DNA of 64,000 bases from Psychrobacter urativorans (GTDB taxonomy: Bacteria; Pseudomonadota; Gammaproteobacteria; Pseudomonadales; Moraxellaceae). Within the stretch, counting starts at the first letter, position 1; every line of letters starts with the position of its first letter. The stretch is taken from the NCBI RefSeq assembly GCF_904846695.1, contig NZ_CAJHBR010000014.1, positions 22,392 through 86,391 of the forward strand, in the 5' to 3' direction. A program made the translations under genes and the position numbers. Under the pieces are notes generated by a model. It was not told the DNA's origin and ran no database searches. It saw only the letters and a list, made by a program, of their open reading frames with translations. Shown here piece by piece: positions 1 to 8,979 of this stretch.

Positions 1-114
1 TTGAATTCATTGTAGATAAAGTTATTCATAGAAGGGCATCGAAAATGGTGGAGTGAAAATAAGAGGGAGCGAGCTGATTACTATATGAATTTATTCAAAT
101 GGATTTATATATAA

Positions 115-130
115 GGTTTCACGTGAAACA
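115..130. promoter_or_regulatory. parS: parS site (ParB binding), copy 1
   Basis: The sequence GGTTTCACGTGAAACA matches 15 of 16 bases of the bacterial parS consensus TGTTNCACGTGAAACA and has the full 14-bp palindromic core. It lies between the window edge and the 3' end of yigZ, outside any gene I can support. ParB spreads from such sites and works with ParA and SMC in origin segregation. The assignment rests on sequence match alone; parA and parB are not in the window. Confidence 0.85.
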
Positions 131-243
131 ATAATAGCGAATCAATTAAATTTTAAAATAAACAACATCAAGGTGCTAGCGCTTTTGTTACTCACTATCA
201 TACTAATCTATGAGCAAGGTTCCAATATTTTTTGGTGAACGCC

Positions 244-843
244 CTACTCAGCACTTGTTAAAACCTGCCCATCCATAGCAAGGCGTTGTTTAAGGGCTTC
301 AATATCAGCCTCAGCGATGGTTACTGATAACCGTACCTCTTTACTATAATCCACCGAGTCGATAGTGCCGTTTAAGCTCTCAACTATATAACGACATTGG
401 CCTTCAGTAGCGAACTGCGCTAGGATTTGTAGTTGCGTCATAGGCACATAGGGACAGAGTTGCATAGCATCGACTGCCGCTTGTGCAGAGCCAGCATAGG
501 CTCGCGTCAGTCCGCCTGCGCCTAACTTGATACCACCGAAATAGCGCACCACAATGACAATAATATTACCAATAGACTTATGCTGTAGAACATTGAGTAT
601 CGGTCGCCCAGCAGTACCACTCGGTTCGCCATCATCATCGAAGCCAGCACTAGTAGTATTATCAGGATCACCAATAATATAAGCCCAGCAGTGATGACGC
701 GCATCAGCATATTGCTCACGCAGCTGTTCCACGTGAAACATAGCTTGCTCACGTGAAGTCACTGGATAAGCATAAGTGATGAATTCAGATTTTTTGATTT
801 CAAGGCGAGCAGTAACCGCGCTTTGTAAGGTTTGATAACTCAT
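244..843 (-). CDS. yigZ: IMPACT/YigZ family protein
   Basis: This 199-residue protein is a full-length member of the UPF0029/IMPACT family (E. coli YigZ). The N-terminal IMPACT domain fills residues 1 to about 125 and carries the family signatures HHCWAYIIG, the DDDGEPSGTAGRPIL block and VVRYFGGIKLGAGGL. A ferredoxin-like C-terminal domain of about 70 residues follows. The family is thought to act in translation-linked stress control, but the bacterial function is unsettled. The ATG at 843 is the natural start; no strong ribosome site is visible. A perfect parS site lies inside the reading frame at 725-740, encoding the MFHVEQ stretch. Confidence 0.93.
   Translation of the reverse strand: MSYQTLQSAVTARLEIKKSEFITYAYPVTSREQAMFHVEQLREQYADARHHCWAYIIGDPDNTTSAGFDDDGEPSGTAGRPILNVLQHKSIGNIIVIVVRYFGGIKLGAGGLTRAYAGSAQAAVDAMQLCPYVPMTQLQILAQFATEGQCRYIVESLNGTIDSVDYSKEVRLSVTIAEADIEALKQRLAMDGQVLTSAE
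725..740. promoter_or_regulatory. parS: parS site, copy 2, inside yigZ
   Basis: TGTTCCACGTGAAACA matches TGTTNCACGTGAAACA at all 16 positions, with C at the free position. It is embedded in yigZ, where the minus strand reads it as Phe-His-Val-Glu-Gln. Intragenic parS sites are known in other bacteria. Two copies within 650 bp argue against chance. Confidence 0.88.
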
Positions 844-1010
844 AGTTCAATAACTTAGTGTTTTATAACTAGTAATCTTTTAGGTGATATACCTAGGTTT
901 AGGTTGAATATGCTAAACTTGTTTTATTATCGCTGTTGCCAATATTCGGCGCGGGATCAATTTATTCTCCACTATAACAAAACATTATGATATCCAAGGT
1001 AGCAAATAGC

Positions 1011-1715
1011 ATGCGTTTAGATAAATTTATTAGTAAAGCCACTGAGCTGTCACGCAAAGAATCAAAAAGAATCTTGCACGCCGGCGAAGTCACTGTCAAT
1101 GACCAAGTCATCAAAGATGTCGGCTTGCATGTCGATATTGTCAATGACGAAATCATGTGGGCCAATGAGCCACTATCAGTAGCTACTGGCAATCGCTACA
1201 TTCTATTGCATAAGCCTGAAGGCTTTGAATGTACCCTAAAAGTGAAAGATCATCCTATCGTGACTGAGTTGATTGCAGTGCCAGAAAGCGGCAGCTTGCG
1301 CATGGCTGGTCGTCTAGATGTGGATACTACTGGGGCGTTGCTAATTAGTGATGACGGTAAATGGTTACACCGTGTCACTAGTCCAAAACGTGAACATGCC
1401 AAGGTCTATGAGCTTACGTTAGCCGATGCTATGGACAGTGAAGCGCAAGCGAATGCAGTAGCTGAGGTTGCCGAAGGTATCTTACTAGAGGGTGATCATG
1501 AAGAGACTAAGCCAGCTGTACTTGAATTCATCGATGAGACTCATGCCCGTCTGACGTTAGAGCAAGGTAAGTATCATCAAGTCAAACGCATGATGGGCTA
1601 CTTTGGCAACAGAGTAGTGGCGCTACATCGCTCTAGTGTCGGTCATATCACTTTAGACGGTCTAGAAAAAGGCGATAGTCGCTTTTTGACAGCAGAAGAA
1701 GTTGCTAAATTTTAA
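1011..1715 (+). CDS. rsuA: 16S rRNA pseudouridine synthase RsuA
   Basis: The protein makes pseudouridine 516 in 16S rRNA. An S4 RNA-binding domain (MRLDKFI, residues 1-60) precedes the RsuA/RluB/E/F catalytic domain. The catalytic aspartate is D103 in AGRLDVDTTG, and the family block GKYHQVKRM is near the C terminus. I chose the ATG at 1011, giving 234 residues: it begins exactly at the family's MRLDKFI and has AAGG 11 bases upstream, while the in-frame ATG at 987 lacks a ribosome site and adds eight unconserved residues. A terminator follows. Nothing looks disrupted. Confidence 0.93.
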   Translation: MRLDKFISKATELSRKESKRILHAGEVTVNDQVIKDVGLHVDIVNDEIMWANEPLSVATGNRYILLHKPEGFECTLKVKDHPIVTELIAVPESGSLRMAGRLDVDTTGALLISDDGKWLHRVTSPKREHAKVYELTLADAMDSEAQANAVAEVAEGILLEGDHEETKPAVLEFIDETHARLTLEQGKYHQVKRMMGYFGNRVVALHRSSVGHITLDGLEKGDSRFLTAEEVAKF

Positions 1716-2102
1716 TAAGTTTTACTAGATTTCTCTAAAACTAACGGCAGCCGTTCTCTAATGATGTGAACGAGCTGCCGTTATTGTTTGTCAGTCACTA
1801 TTAGCTAGGAACGATTAGCCAAAGATTATTAAACATAAACTACTATTAGTTGTACATCATCAGCCGTTAGTTATCCTAAATTCTTAGCATCTGTTACTTG
1901 TCTCTTAAGCTCAAGTAGCATATTTGCAAACTAAGCCATCTATCCTAGGCTCAGCCCTTATAAAAATAAACTACTGTGCTACAGTCTTATCATCTATTTA
2001 TTCTACTTTTTTATATACTATTTATAGCTGTTAATAGTTGACGCTTATCTCAATGCTGATTAAAAAAGTTGTTATTTATTAAAATTTGATAGGACCTTTT
2101 CT
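1716..2102. other. intergenic region with terminator
   Basis: It holds the rsuA terminator at 1743-1790 and, just before the next gene, AGGA at 2091-2094 eight bases before its GTG start. The middle is AT-rich with no supportable ORF or RNA. Confidence 0.6.
1743..1790 (+). terminator. rsuA terminator
   Basis: AACGGCAGC and CGTTC at 1743-1756 pair with GAACG and GCTGCCGTT at 1768-1782. An ATTGTTTG tract follows. The T-run is modest, so this is a good hairpin with moderate terminator quality. Confidence 0.7.
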
Positions 2103-3158
2103 GTGAAACTACCTGCATTCAAATCCCTCGCCATTGTTAGCGCTATACTATTATCAACTAGTGCTTGTGCTCAACCCACACCGACTAGCAGCAGTAGCCA
2201 AAACTTGCAAACTGCGTCTAAGGTAATTACTAGTGTGAGCAGTACTGTTGATGCGCATTTGCGTAAAGTACTGACTGAAGTCGGTATCAAAACCCAGATT
2301 ATGGCTATCACTCCCTCAAAGTTACCGAATATGTATCAAATCGATTTAGTAGGGCAGCCCCCACTGCACCTTACTGCTGATGGCAAATACGTGATCCAAG
2401 GCGAGCTACAAAAAAATCCTAGCAAGCGTCTGGTTAATACTATCCCTGTGCGTAGCAATAGTACCCAAACAGGTAAGCCTATTAGCGCTGCTACTAAAAA
2501 TTCTATGCTGGCTAATATGAGTGCGCTGAAGAATATGAGTGCCAAGACGCCATTCTTCTACACCGCAGTACCTGGTGTGATTTGGGGTGCAACGCTAGAG
2601 GGTGTGCCGTTTTTAATATCGGATGATGGACAATATGTGACTGATGGTGAGATATCGGTGATAGATAAAGGTCAGTTCACTGGCTTAGATGATAATTTTG
2701 AAAAGTTAAAAAACCAGTCGGTGTTTAGCAGCTTAGATCAAGCGCAACTGATTACTTATCCAGCTACTAGCGCTGAAAAAGCCGTAATCTACGTAGCCAC
2801 TGATGTCAATTGTCCGTACTGCCGTTTGCTCCACAAGCAGATGCAGAGTCTCAATAAAAAAGGGGTGACGGTAAAAACTATTGGCTATCCTATCTATGAG
2901 CAGTCGCCTAAGCAAATGCGTGGAATTTGGTGTCAGGCAGATGATAGCAGTCGCCGCATTGCCTTAGATAAAGCTATGTTAACCGGAAAAATGACCCCAG
3001 CACCAGCCAGCTGTAGTACTGATTATGTCAGCCCTAATCGTGAAAAAGCTGCTGGCTTAGCTGTGATCGCGACCCCAGCTATCTATCGTGATGATGGGGT
3101 ATTATTCCAAGCTAGCTTTGAGAGTCCGGAGTTCTTAGAATTCTTGGGTGTAGACTGA
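2103..3158 (+). CDS. DsbC-like periplasmic thiol:disulfide isomerase, long form
   Basis: This 351-residue exported thioredoxin-fold protein starts at GTG with AGGA eight bases upstream. A signal peptide (residues 1-23) ends in ACA; C22 could alternatively be a lipid-attachment cysteine, though the lipobox is poor. The redox motif C237-P-Y-C240 lies in DVNCPYCRLLHKQM, and two further cysteines lie near residues 277 and 303, as in DsbC. The family is usually about 240 residues. The excess seems to be a second copy of the DsbC N-terminal module: 'LTADGKYVIQGEL' (about 90-102) and 'ISDDGQYVTDGEI' (about 172-184) look alike. It would act with periplasmic DsbD; dsbB, about 10 kb away, serves the opposing oxidation pathway. 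Isomerase function is inferred from the family. Confidence 0.82.
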   Translation: MKLPAFKSLAIVSAILLSTSACAQPTPTSSSSQNLQTASKVITSVSSTVDAHLRKVLTEVGIKTQIMAITPSKLPNMYQIDLVGQPPLHLTADGKYVIQGELQKNPSKRLVNTIPVRSNSTQTGKPISAATKNSMLANMSALKNMSAKTPFFYTAVPGVIWGATLEGVPFLISDDGQYVTDGEISVIDKGQFTGLDDNFEKLKNQSVFSSLDQAQLITYPATSAEKAVIYVATDVNCPYCRLLHKQMQSLNKKGVTVKTIGYPIYEQSPKQMRGIWCQADDSSRRIALDKAMLTGKMTPAPASCSTDYVSPNREKAAGLAVIATPAIYRDDGVLFQASFESPEFLEFLGVD

Positions 3159-3190
3159 TCAGCTGATCTTCTAGCTACCTCAATAAGCGA

Positions 3191-3230
3191 CAGCGCCGCA
3201 TAAACCTTTATTTATGCGGCGCTGTTTTTA
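3191..3230 (+). terminator. terminator of the dsbC-like gene
   Basis: This perfect 14-bp stem pairs CAGCGCCGCATAAA (3191-3204) with TTTATGCGGCGCTG (3211-3224) around a six-base loop and is followed by TTTTTA. It is a classic intrinsic terminator on the plus strand and lies between convergent genes. Confidence 0.92.
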
Positions 3231-3308
3231 TAGTGTTGCTAATACCAATGAATAGCTGTTAACCAGCATTAATCAATTAGCAGTGATGAATAGGTTTTTA
3301 CCAGCAAT

Positions 3309-3968
3309 TTACGGCAATACTACATTAACGATTTTCCAATTAATAAAGCCTTCACGTTGCATCTCAATGGTGAGTGGATAACCTTTGACTTGACCACTAA
3401 TAGTAAAACAATTGATACCACAATAGCTTAAGCTTGGCTTATTACTATCTTCGCCTTGCGCCACTTGTTGCTCAAGCTCGTCCGCTTGCTTTTCCATGAT
3501 CTGCTGCATTTGATTCTTAACTACAGCATCAACATCACCACGTTGGATAATCAAATCACGAATTAGGTTCTTTAAATCAACCTGATTACTAGCAATGGCC
3601 CAAGCAGCGGCAAGCTCCTTAGTAGCAGTATTGGCTTGGCCCTGAGTATTAATAAGTTTTTCTATATTTTCTGCGTTGATAGCCCCGTCTACTGCTTGAG
3701 TAATAAAGGTATTACCAGCTTGAGTAAGAGGCTCGCCACCCAGCTCTGCAACTAGCGGATAATAAGTCATAGTATTAGCAAACTTGCTAGTCAACTGCGT
3801 TTGCATACTAGGGCGCAGTTGCTCATAATCAATCGCCGCAGCGATAGTGGCACCGTCTTTAGCATCGTAAGCTTTTTTTAATTGATAAGCGCTATAGTAA
3901 GGTGATCCCGCATATACAGCTACAACGATGACTATCAGTAACATAATCAATGCAATCAGCTTTTTCAT
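3309..3968 (-). CDS. DUF2939 family membrane-anchored protein
   Basis: This 219-residue protein starts with an uncleaved-looking membrane anchor, about residues 4-22 (KLIALIMLLIVIVVAVYAG), followed by a soluble, presumably periplasmic domain. SPYYSAYQLKKAYDAKD is the typical opening of DUF2939 proteins. The rest is Gln- and Ala-rich helix with a late cysteine pair (YCGINCF) that could form a disulfide. No enzymatic motif is visible and I assign no function. It stands alone, convergent with the DsbC-like gene. The ATG at 3968 is preceded by AGAGAG. Confidence 0.75.
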   Translation of the reverse strand: MKKLIALIMLLIVIVVAVYAGSPYYSAYQLKKAYDAKDGATIAAAIDYEQLRPSMQTQLTSKFANTMTYYPLVAELGGEPLTQAGNTFITQAVDGAINAENIEKLINTQGQANTATKELAAAWAIASNQVDLKNLIRDLIIQRGDVDAVVKNQMQQIMEKQADELEQQVAQGEDSNKPSLSYCGINCFTISGQVKGYPLTIEMQREGFINWKIVNVVLP

Positions 3969-4086
3969 AAATAGTGCTCTCTTATACAGGTGTCTATAGT
4001 TTTTTGTGCAGCAATAGGGCGATAAATATTAGCACGACTAGAGGTGTTACAGCTACGAATAGCTGAGGTGAGCTGGCAATTATAAA

Positions 4087-4158
4087 GATGCCTGTCATGT
4101 TAATTATCACAATGCCTTTCATGTCAACTATCACGATGCCCATCATGTTGACTGTCAG
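4087..4158. repeat. three-unit 24-bp tandem repeat
   Basis: Units at 4087-4110, 4111-4134 and 4135-4158 share the pattern RATGCCxxTCATGTxxAxTxTCAx with a few substitutions each. The unit is a multiple of three and stays open as an 8-residue repeat (MPVMLIIT, MPFMSTIT, MPIMLTVR), but no gene is supported. Confidence 0.85.
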
Positions 4159-4507
4159 GAACTATTGTTTTTTAAGTTTGATACAGTTAAGCCTGAATAA
4201 AAACAGTATCCTGACAAAAATGTTTTCTACATCGATGAGAATAGTAAAGATATACCTCGCTCACTTAGGCCTATCTTTAGGAGGTTTTTGATAGATTTGA
4301 ATGGCTACTAATGAGGTTATAGCGGTTTAATATAAAAATTCATCAGCCGAGCGCTTGATAAATCAGTGCAGCATCTCCATTAAGAGCGCAAACTTTTATT
4401 AATTGATTTGATTAATCATTATCCCATCAATCAGCTATCAGCATTCATAAAACAAACCCTATTTTATACTGTAATTAAAGTATCAACAGTTATAGCCTCT
4501 ATAACTA

Positions 4508-4523
4508 CGTTTCATGTGAAACA
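4508..4523. promoter_or_regulatory. parS: degenerate parS site, copy 3
   Basis: CGTTTCATGTGAAACA differs from the parS core at one central base (CATGTG for CACGTG) and at the first outer base. The arms GTTTCA and GTGAAAC are intact. It lies about 100 bp upstream of dnaJ. Binding may be weaker; CG-to-TG drift at the centre would explain the change. Confidence 0.6.
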
Positions 4524-4627
4524 TTAGTGAGCATAGTGCTGTATAAATAGGGACGTTGATGACATGACTGAGGTTATGGTCAATAAATAGGCCAGTCGGT
4601 GGCTCGATAATGACAAGAGGAGAACCC

Positions 4628-5764
4628 ATGAGTAAGCGCGATTTTTATGAGGTATTAGGCGTCAGCAAGACTGCAGACAGTAAAGAGATCAAACGCTCTT
4701 ATCGTAAACTGGCGATGAAATATCATCCAGATCGCAACTCTGATGACCCTGATGCAGAAGAAAAATTTAAAGAAGCCTCTATGGCTTATGAAGTCCTGAG
4801 TGATAGCGATAAGCGCTCAGCATATGATCGTATGGGCCATGCTGCTTTTGAAAACGGTATGGGTGGTGGCGGATTTGGCGGTGCAGGTGCCGGCAACTTC
4901 CAAGACATCTTTGGTGATATCTTTGGGAACTTTGGCGATATCTTTGGCCAATCTCGTGGCGGCGGCGGTAGTCGTTCACGCCGAGGTTCGGACTTGCGCT
5001 ATGTGCTTGAGCTGACTCTTGAAGAAGCGGTACGTGGCTGCAAAAAAGAAGTTAGCTTTACGGCACCAGCGCCTTGTGGCACTTGTGATGGTAAAGGCGC
5101 TAAAAATGCCTCAGATGTAGTCACTTGCCAAACTTGTCATGGCCAAGGTCAAGTCCGTATGCAACAGGGCTTTTTTGCGGTACAGCAAGCTTGCCCTCAG
5201 TGTGGCGGCTCTGGTAAACAAATCAAAAACCCATGCCCTGACTGTCATGGTAATGGTGTTAAAGACAAGTCTCGCAATCTAGAAGTTTCTATTCCAGCAG
5301 GCGTAGATGATGGTGATCGCGTCCGTCTAGCAGGCGAAGGCGAAGCAGGCGGTGCAGGAGTACAAAACGGTGATCTATACGTTGAAGTACGGGTTAAGCC
5401 GCACAATGTATTCACTCGCCAAGGCGCCGATCTATATATGGATGTGCCAGTGAGTATCACTGATGCCGCACTTGGCAAAGAAGTCGAAATTCCTACCTTA
5501 GATGGCAAAGTAAATATCAAAATCGCTGAAGGTACTCAAAGTGGCAAATTGCTGCGGGTTCGTGGCAAAGGCGTAACGCCAGTGCGTACGACTATGAAAG
5601 GCGACTTGATCTGCCGAGTAATCATTGAGACCCCAGTTAATCTAAATCGCGAGCAAAAAGATTTACTGCGTCAGTTCCAAGATACTTTAGATGGCGATAG
5701 TCATCATAAGCAGTCACCGCACAAGAAGTCTTTCTTTAAAAAGATTGGTGACTTGTTCGACTAG
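4628..5764 (+). CDS. dnaJ: molecular chaperone DnaJ
   Basis: DnaJ is the Hsp40 co-chaperone that delivers substrates to DnaK and stimulates its ATPase. The 378-residue protein has a J domain at 1-70 with H33-P34-D35. A Gly/Phe-rich linker follows at about 78-115, then four zinc-binding CxxCxGxG motifs (150-157, 167-174, 189-196, 203-210), and then the C-terminal substrate domain. The ATG at 4628 is preceded by AGGAGA; an in-frame ATG at 4610 would add six residues with no ribosome site. dnaK and grpE are not adjacent, so dnaJ is transcribed alone. Its terminator contains a parS site. Confidence 0.97.
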   Translation: MSKRDFYEVLGVSKTADSKEIKRSYRKLAMKYHPDRNSDDPDAEEKFKEASMAYEVLSDSDKRSAYDRMGHAAFENGMGGGGFGGAGAGNFQDIFGDIFGNFGDIFGQSRGGGGSRSRRGSDLRYVLELTLEEAVRGCKKEVSFTAPAPCGTCDGKGAKNASDVVTCQTCHGQGQVRMQQGFFAVQQACPQCGGSGKQIKNPCPDCHGNGVKDKSRNLEVSIPAGVDDGDRVRLAGEGEAGGAGVQNGDLYVEVRVKPHNVFTRQGADLYMDVPVSITDAALGKEVEIPTLDGKVNIKIAEGTQSGKLLRVRGKGVTPVRTTMKGDLICRVIIETPVNLNREQKDLLRQFQDTLDGDSHHKQSPHKKSFFKKIGDLFD

Positions 5765-5792
5765 CCAGCAGACTGCAAAAAGCTCTTATCTT

Positions 5793-5832
5793 AAGCCCCA
5801 TGGTTTCACGTGAAACTATGGGGCTTTCTGTT
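5793..5832 (+). terminator. dnaJ terminator with parS as its upper stem
   Basis: AAGCCCCAT (5793-5801) pairs with ATGGGGCTT (5818-5826), and between them sits the 14-bp self-complementary parS core, extending the stem to the tip. A short T-rich run (TTTCTGTTTTC) follows. The stem is strong while the U-tract is interrupted. The arms also read from the minus strand, but there is no minus-strand gene to terminate. Confidence 0.8.
5802..5817. promoter_or_regulatory. parS: parS site, copy 4, in the dnaJ terminator
   Basis: GGTTTCACGTGAAACT holds the full 14-bp parS core (5803-5816); only the two outermost bases differ from the 16-bp consensus. It forms the top of the dnaJ terminator hairpin. Confidence 0.82.
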
Positions 5833-5986
5833 TTCACTGAGATAAAAACAGACGACTGATAGGCTTATAAGCCAAGTTCTTCTAATAAGCATTTTTGCTA
5901 AAGGCAGTAAAATCAATTCATGCTATGATATTCAGCAATATTATCAACAATAATTATTTTCCAAAATTAGAATTTAAGGAATAAAA

Positions 5987-6829
5987 ATGAGTAAAAAATT
6001 AAATAAAAGAATGGCTGGCGAGCTCATAAATATCGGTGTTATCGGAGCTGGGGGCCGTATGGGTCGCATGTTGATTGAGGCAGTACAAGACAATCCGCAC
6101 ACCACTCTTAGCGCTGCTATAGAACGCCAAGGCTCAAGTCTGGTTGGTGCTGATGCTGGTGAAGTGGCATCGATAGGTCGCATTGAAGTAAAAATTGTTG
6201 ATGACTTAGTCGCTGTCATTAATGACATTGACGTGTTGATTGATTTTAGCTTGCCGGAAGCTACCGAGCAAAATATGCAGATTTGTGCTGAGCATAAAGT
6301 CGCTATGGTGATTGGTACTACTGGCTTTAACGAGCAGCAAGAGCAAGTATTGACCGAGGCTAGTAAGCATATCGCTATTGTTTATGCTGGTAACTATTCT
6401 ACTGGCGTTAACTTATCGCTAAAGCTACTAGGATTAGCCGCTAAAGCGTTTGGTACTAATGCTGATGTAGAAATCATCGAAGCCCATCACAAGCATAAGA
6501 TTGATGCGCCATCCGGTACAGCATATATGATGGCCGAAGCTGTGGCTGAAGCACGTGGTCAGGATTTAAAAGAAGTGGCGGTGTACGGACGAGAAGGGCA
6601 GACAGGCGCACGCAAACCAGGAACTATTGGTATCCATGCTATTCGTGGTGGCGAAATCATCGGCGATCATACGGTGATGTTTATCGCTGATGGCGAAGTG
6701 GTGGAAATCACTCACCGAGCACGAGCACGCATGACTTTTGCTGCTGGTGCTGTTCGGGCTACTACTTGGATCGTTCAACAAAAAGCCGGTCAATATAACA
6801 TGCAAGATGTGTTGGGTCTTAATGACTAG
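5987..6829 (+). CDS. dapB: 4-hydroxy-tetrahydrodipicolinate reductase
   Basis: DapB carries out the NAD(P)H-dependent reduction step of the diaminopimelate/lysine pathway in the cytoplasm. The 280-residue protein has the nucleotide-binding motif [11 protein letters not shown] (about 17-27), the GTTGF stretch, the catalytic and substrate-binding block [15 protein letters not shown], and the C-terminal [12 protein letters not shown] region. The ATG at 5987 has AAGGA upstream; about ten extra N-terminal residues compared with E. coli explain the slightly greater length. It is a single-gene unit closed by a terminator shared with the convergent decarboxylase gene. Confidence 0.95.
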   Translation: MSKKLNKRMAGELINIGVIGAGGRMGRMLIEAVQDNPHTTLSAAIERQGSSLVGADAGEVASIGRIEVKIVDDLVAVINDIDVLIDFSLPEATEQNMQICAEHKVAMVIGTTGFNEQQEQVLTEASKHIAIVYAGNYSTGVNLSLKLLGLAAKAFGTNADVEIIEAHHKHKIDAPSGTAYMMAEAVAEARGQDLKEVAVYGREGQTGARKPGTIGIHAIRGGEIIGDHTVMFIADGEVVEITHRARARMTFAAGAVRATTWIVQQKAGQYNMQDVLGLND

Positions 6830-6861
6830 TGCTTGACTTAATACTGCTAAATTTTTCAAAT

Positions 6862-6901
6862 AAAAAAGCGCGATGCTATTAAGAACAGCACCGCGCTTTT
6901 T
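6862..6901. terminator. bidirectional terminator between dapB and the decarboxylase gene
   Basis: AAAAGCGCG and TGCT pair with AGCA and CGCGCTTTT around a nine-base loop, with one A/C mismatch. A-runs on the left and T-runs on the right make it usable from both strands by the two converging genes. Confidence 0.88.
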
Positions 6902-6923
6902 ATCGACCACGATTTATCAGAGA

Positions 6924-8099
6924 TTAATCAACGTAGACTACTTCTAATGGCGGAAAGCCATTAAACTCAATAGAAGAATAAGAGTTAGTATAAGCACCAG
7001 TAGTAAGCCAGTAGATCTTATCGCCAATCTCTAGCTCTTGCGGCAATTGATAGCCAGTTTCTTCATACATAATATCAGCAGAATCACAAGTTGGACCTGC
7101 TAATACCACAGTGCCTACATTAGTAGAAGTTTCCATTTTAGGCGTATAGAGCGGATATTTGATCGCTTCGCCTAAAGTCTCAATCAAGCCTTGGAACAGA
7201 CCGACATCGGTATAGACCCAACGCACCAAATCGGTATGTGACTTGCGAGATATCAGTACCACATCACTCACTAATACCCCTGAACCGCCCACTAATGAGC
7301 GACCAGGCTCAAGAATGATTTCTGGCATATCTTGCTCATTATAATCATCAGTCAGATAGCGCTTTACTTCTTGCGCATAAACTTGGATCGGATTGACTTC
7401 ACTTAGATAGTTAGCAGGAAAACCGCCACCCAGATTAATCATCTGTAGCTTGATGCCTTCTTCGTTGCTCATCCAGTCAAACATATATTTAACTTTAGCA
7501 AGCGCATCATCCCATGCGGCGACGTCTTTTTGCTGACTGCCGACATGGAAAGAAATACCATAAGGTACTAAACCAAGATCACGTGCTTGAATCAGTAAAT
7601 CAATTGCCATATCAGGGTGACAGCCGAATTTACGTGATAGTGGCCATTCAGCAGTATCTGAACCTTGTACTAGAATACGTACGAATACCTTGGAGCCTGG
7701 GGCATATTCAGCGATGTTTTTTAGGTCAGCCTCAGAGTCAGTGGCATACAAGCGTACCCCTTTTTCATAGGAGTATTTGACATCTTTAGCTTTTTTGATA
7801 GTGTTGCCATAAGAAATTCGGCTGGCATCAACATCACAATTAAGTACCCGATCCAGCTCATAAACAGAAGCACAGTCAAAGTTCGAGCCTAAATCAGCAA
7901 GTAGATTAATCACTTCAACCGCAGGGCTAGCTTTCATCGCATAATGAATCTTAGCTTTCGGAAATAGCCCAACCATCTCATTGTATTGAGTTTTGATACG
8001 GCTTAAATCAACCACCAAAAACGGAGTTTCACGGCCTTGAGCAGCTTTAGTGAATTTTTGCCAACTGGCAGGGTCAAAATATTGGTCAATTTTGATCAT
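6924..8099 (-). CDS. lysine/ornithine decarboxylase, fold III PLP type
   Basis: This 391-residue enzyme belongs to the alanine-racemase-fold (fold III) PLP decarboxylases, like eukaryotic ornithine decarboxylase and the Vibrio/Pseudomonas lysine/ornithine decarboxylases. The PLP lysine is K56 in HYAMKASP. HVGSQQ and the GGGFP glycine loop hold the cofactor phosphate, and C338 in GPTCDSAD is the active-site cysteine donated across the dimer. It would make putrescine and/or cadaverine; substrate preference cannot be read by eye. The size and GPTCD motif exclude diaminopimelate decarboxylase. No other polyamine gene is adjacent. AAAGG lies nine bases before the ATG. Confidence 0.9.
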   Translation of the reverse strand: MIKIDQYFDPASWQKFTKAAQGRETPFLVVDLSRIKTQYNEMVGLFPKAKIHYAMKASPAVEVINLLADLGSNFDCASVYELDRVLNCDVDASRISYGNTIKKAKDVKYSYEKGVRLYATDSEADLKNIAEYAPGSKVFVRILVQGSDTAEWPLSRKFGCHPDMAIDLLIQARDLGLVPYGISFHVGSQQKDVAAWDDALAKVKYMFDWMSNEEGIKLQMINLGGGFPANYLSEVNPIQVYAQEVKRYLTDDYNEQDMPEIILEPGRSLVGGSGVLVSDVVLISRKSHTDLVRWVYTDVGLFQGLIETLGEAIKYPLYTPKMETSTNVGTVVLAGPTCDSADIMYEETGYQLPQELEIGDKIYWLTTGAYTNSYSSIEFNGFPPLEVVYVD

Positions 8100-8284
8100 A
8101 TAGCAAGACCTTTAATAAAAGATGAAATTACGCAGATAGTCAATGAAGTGCATGGCTGGCCAGCGCTATTTTTTGACAACCCTAAGCCGCATTAGGCACC
8201 AGACGTAAGCCTTAAATACAGCTGCTAGACTCATTGTCAGAAACAAACGCTAATTTTACTAAAGATAAATAACCTTACAGGTCG

Positions 8285-8827
8285 TTAGACATTGCTAGGC
8301 TGTGCCTGATTTTCTAACTGCTTTTCACGAATCTTAAGTACTTTACGCACTTTGTCACGGGCACGATTCTGCTTAAGATTAGACAAGTAATCAACAAAGA
8401 TAACCCCATTTAGGTGATCCATTTCATGTTGAATACAAACTGCTAGCAGGCCTTCAGCTTCTATATCTACAGCTTGACCGTTTTCATCCAAAGCTTCGAT
8501 ACGTACTTTAATAGGACGCTCAACCTTATCGTAAACATCAGGCACAGATAGACAGCCTTCTTCGTATGGCTGCTTTTCTTCTACTAAAGGGGTCACTTTT
8601 GGATTGATAAACACCATTGGAGTGTCTTTGTTTTCAGACAAATCCATGACGATCAGTTGAATATGCTGATCAACTTGTGATGCTGCAAGACCAATGCCTT
8701 CAGCGTCATACATAGTCTCAATCATATCAGTGATTAAGGTTTTTATTTTATCATTGACTTCTTTGACCGGCTTAGCAAGAGTGCGTAGGCGTGGGTCAGG
8801 ATAGTTTAAGATCGGGAGTAATGCCAT
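8285..8827 (-). CDS. def: peptide deformylase
   Basis: The enzyme removes the formyl group from the N-terminal methionine of new proteins. All three signature motifs are present: [13 protein letters not shown] and the metal-binding QHEMDH, typical of the iron enzyme. I start at the ATG at 8827 ([14 protein letters not shown]), giving 180 residues, because GAGG sits eight bases upstream; the upstream in-frame GTG at 8836 overlaps that ribosome site. The usual partner fmt is not beside it. Residues after about 150 are a charged helix. Confidence 0.95.
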   Translation of the reverse strand: MALLPILNYPDPRLRTLAKPVKEVNDKIKTLITDMIETMYDAEGIGLAASQVDQHIQLIVMDLSENKDTPMVFINPKVTPLVEEKQPYEEGCLSVPDVYDKVERPIKVRIEALDENGQAVDIEAEGLLAVCIQHEMDHLNGVIFVDYLSNLKQNRARDKVRKVLKIREKQLENQAQPSNV

Positions 8828-8979
8828 ACGGCTCACCTCAAAAATACGGACAGACGGGAATACTAATAAAACGGGGGGTTTATTATAAAGTAAATGGGGA
8901 CAAAAGTAATATTTATCAACATCTGCTAGCAGTAACTGATGATATAGGTCTAATTAGCTAACACAAGTTGCTAAAAGCA

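Larger units (their letters stand above)
3969..4627. other. intergenic region with tandem repeat and degenerate parS
   Basis: This 660-bp region contains a three-unit 24-bp tandem repeat at 4087-4158 and a near-parS palindrome at 4508-4523. The dnaJ ribosome site lies at its right end. A 67-codon ORF starts in the repeats, but its composition and lack of a ribosome site make it unlikely to be a gene. dnaK is not upstream of dnaJ here. Confidence 0.6.

Noticed and set aside
3..56. Short open frame reading to a stop at 54-56 from the left edge
   Set aside because: Only 17 codons are visible and no family can be recognised; it could be a gene tail or chance.
750..756. Another CACGTG in yigZ near the parS site
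   Set aside because: The flanking bases (GCTCACGTGAAGTC) lack the GTTT left arm, so it is not a parS copy. Several other CACGTG hexamers in the window were rejected for the same reason.
4088..4291. 67-codon ORF across the 24-bp repeats
   Set aside because: No ribosome site, odd Met-rich composition caused by repeats, and no similarity that I recognise.
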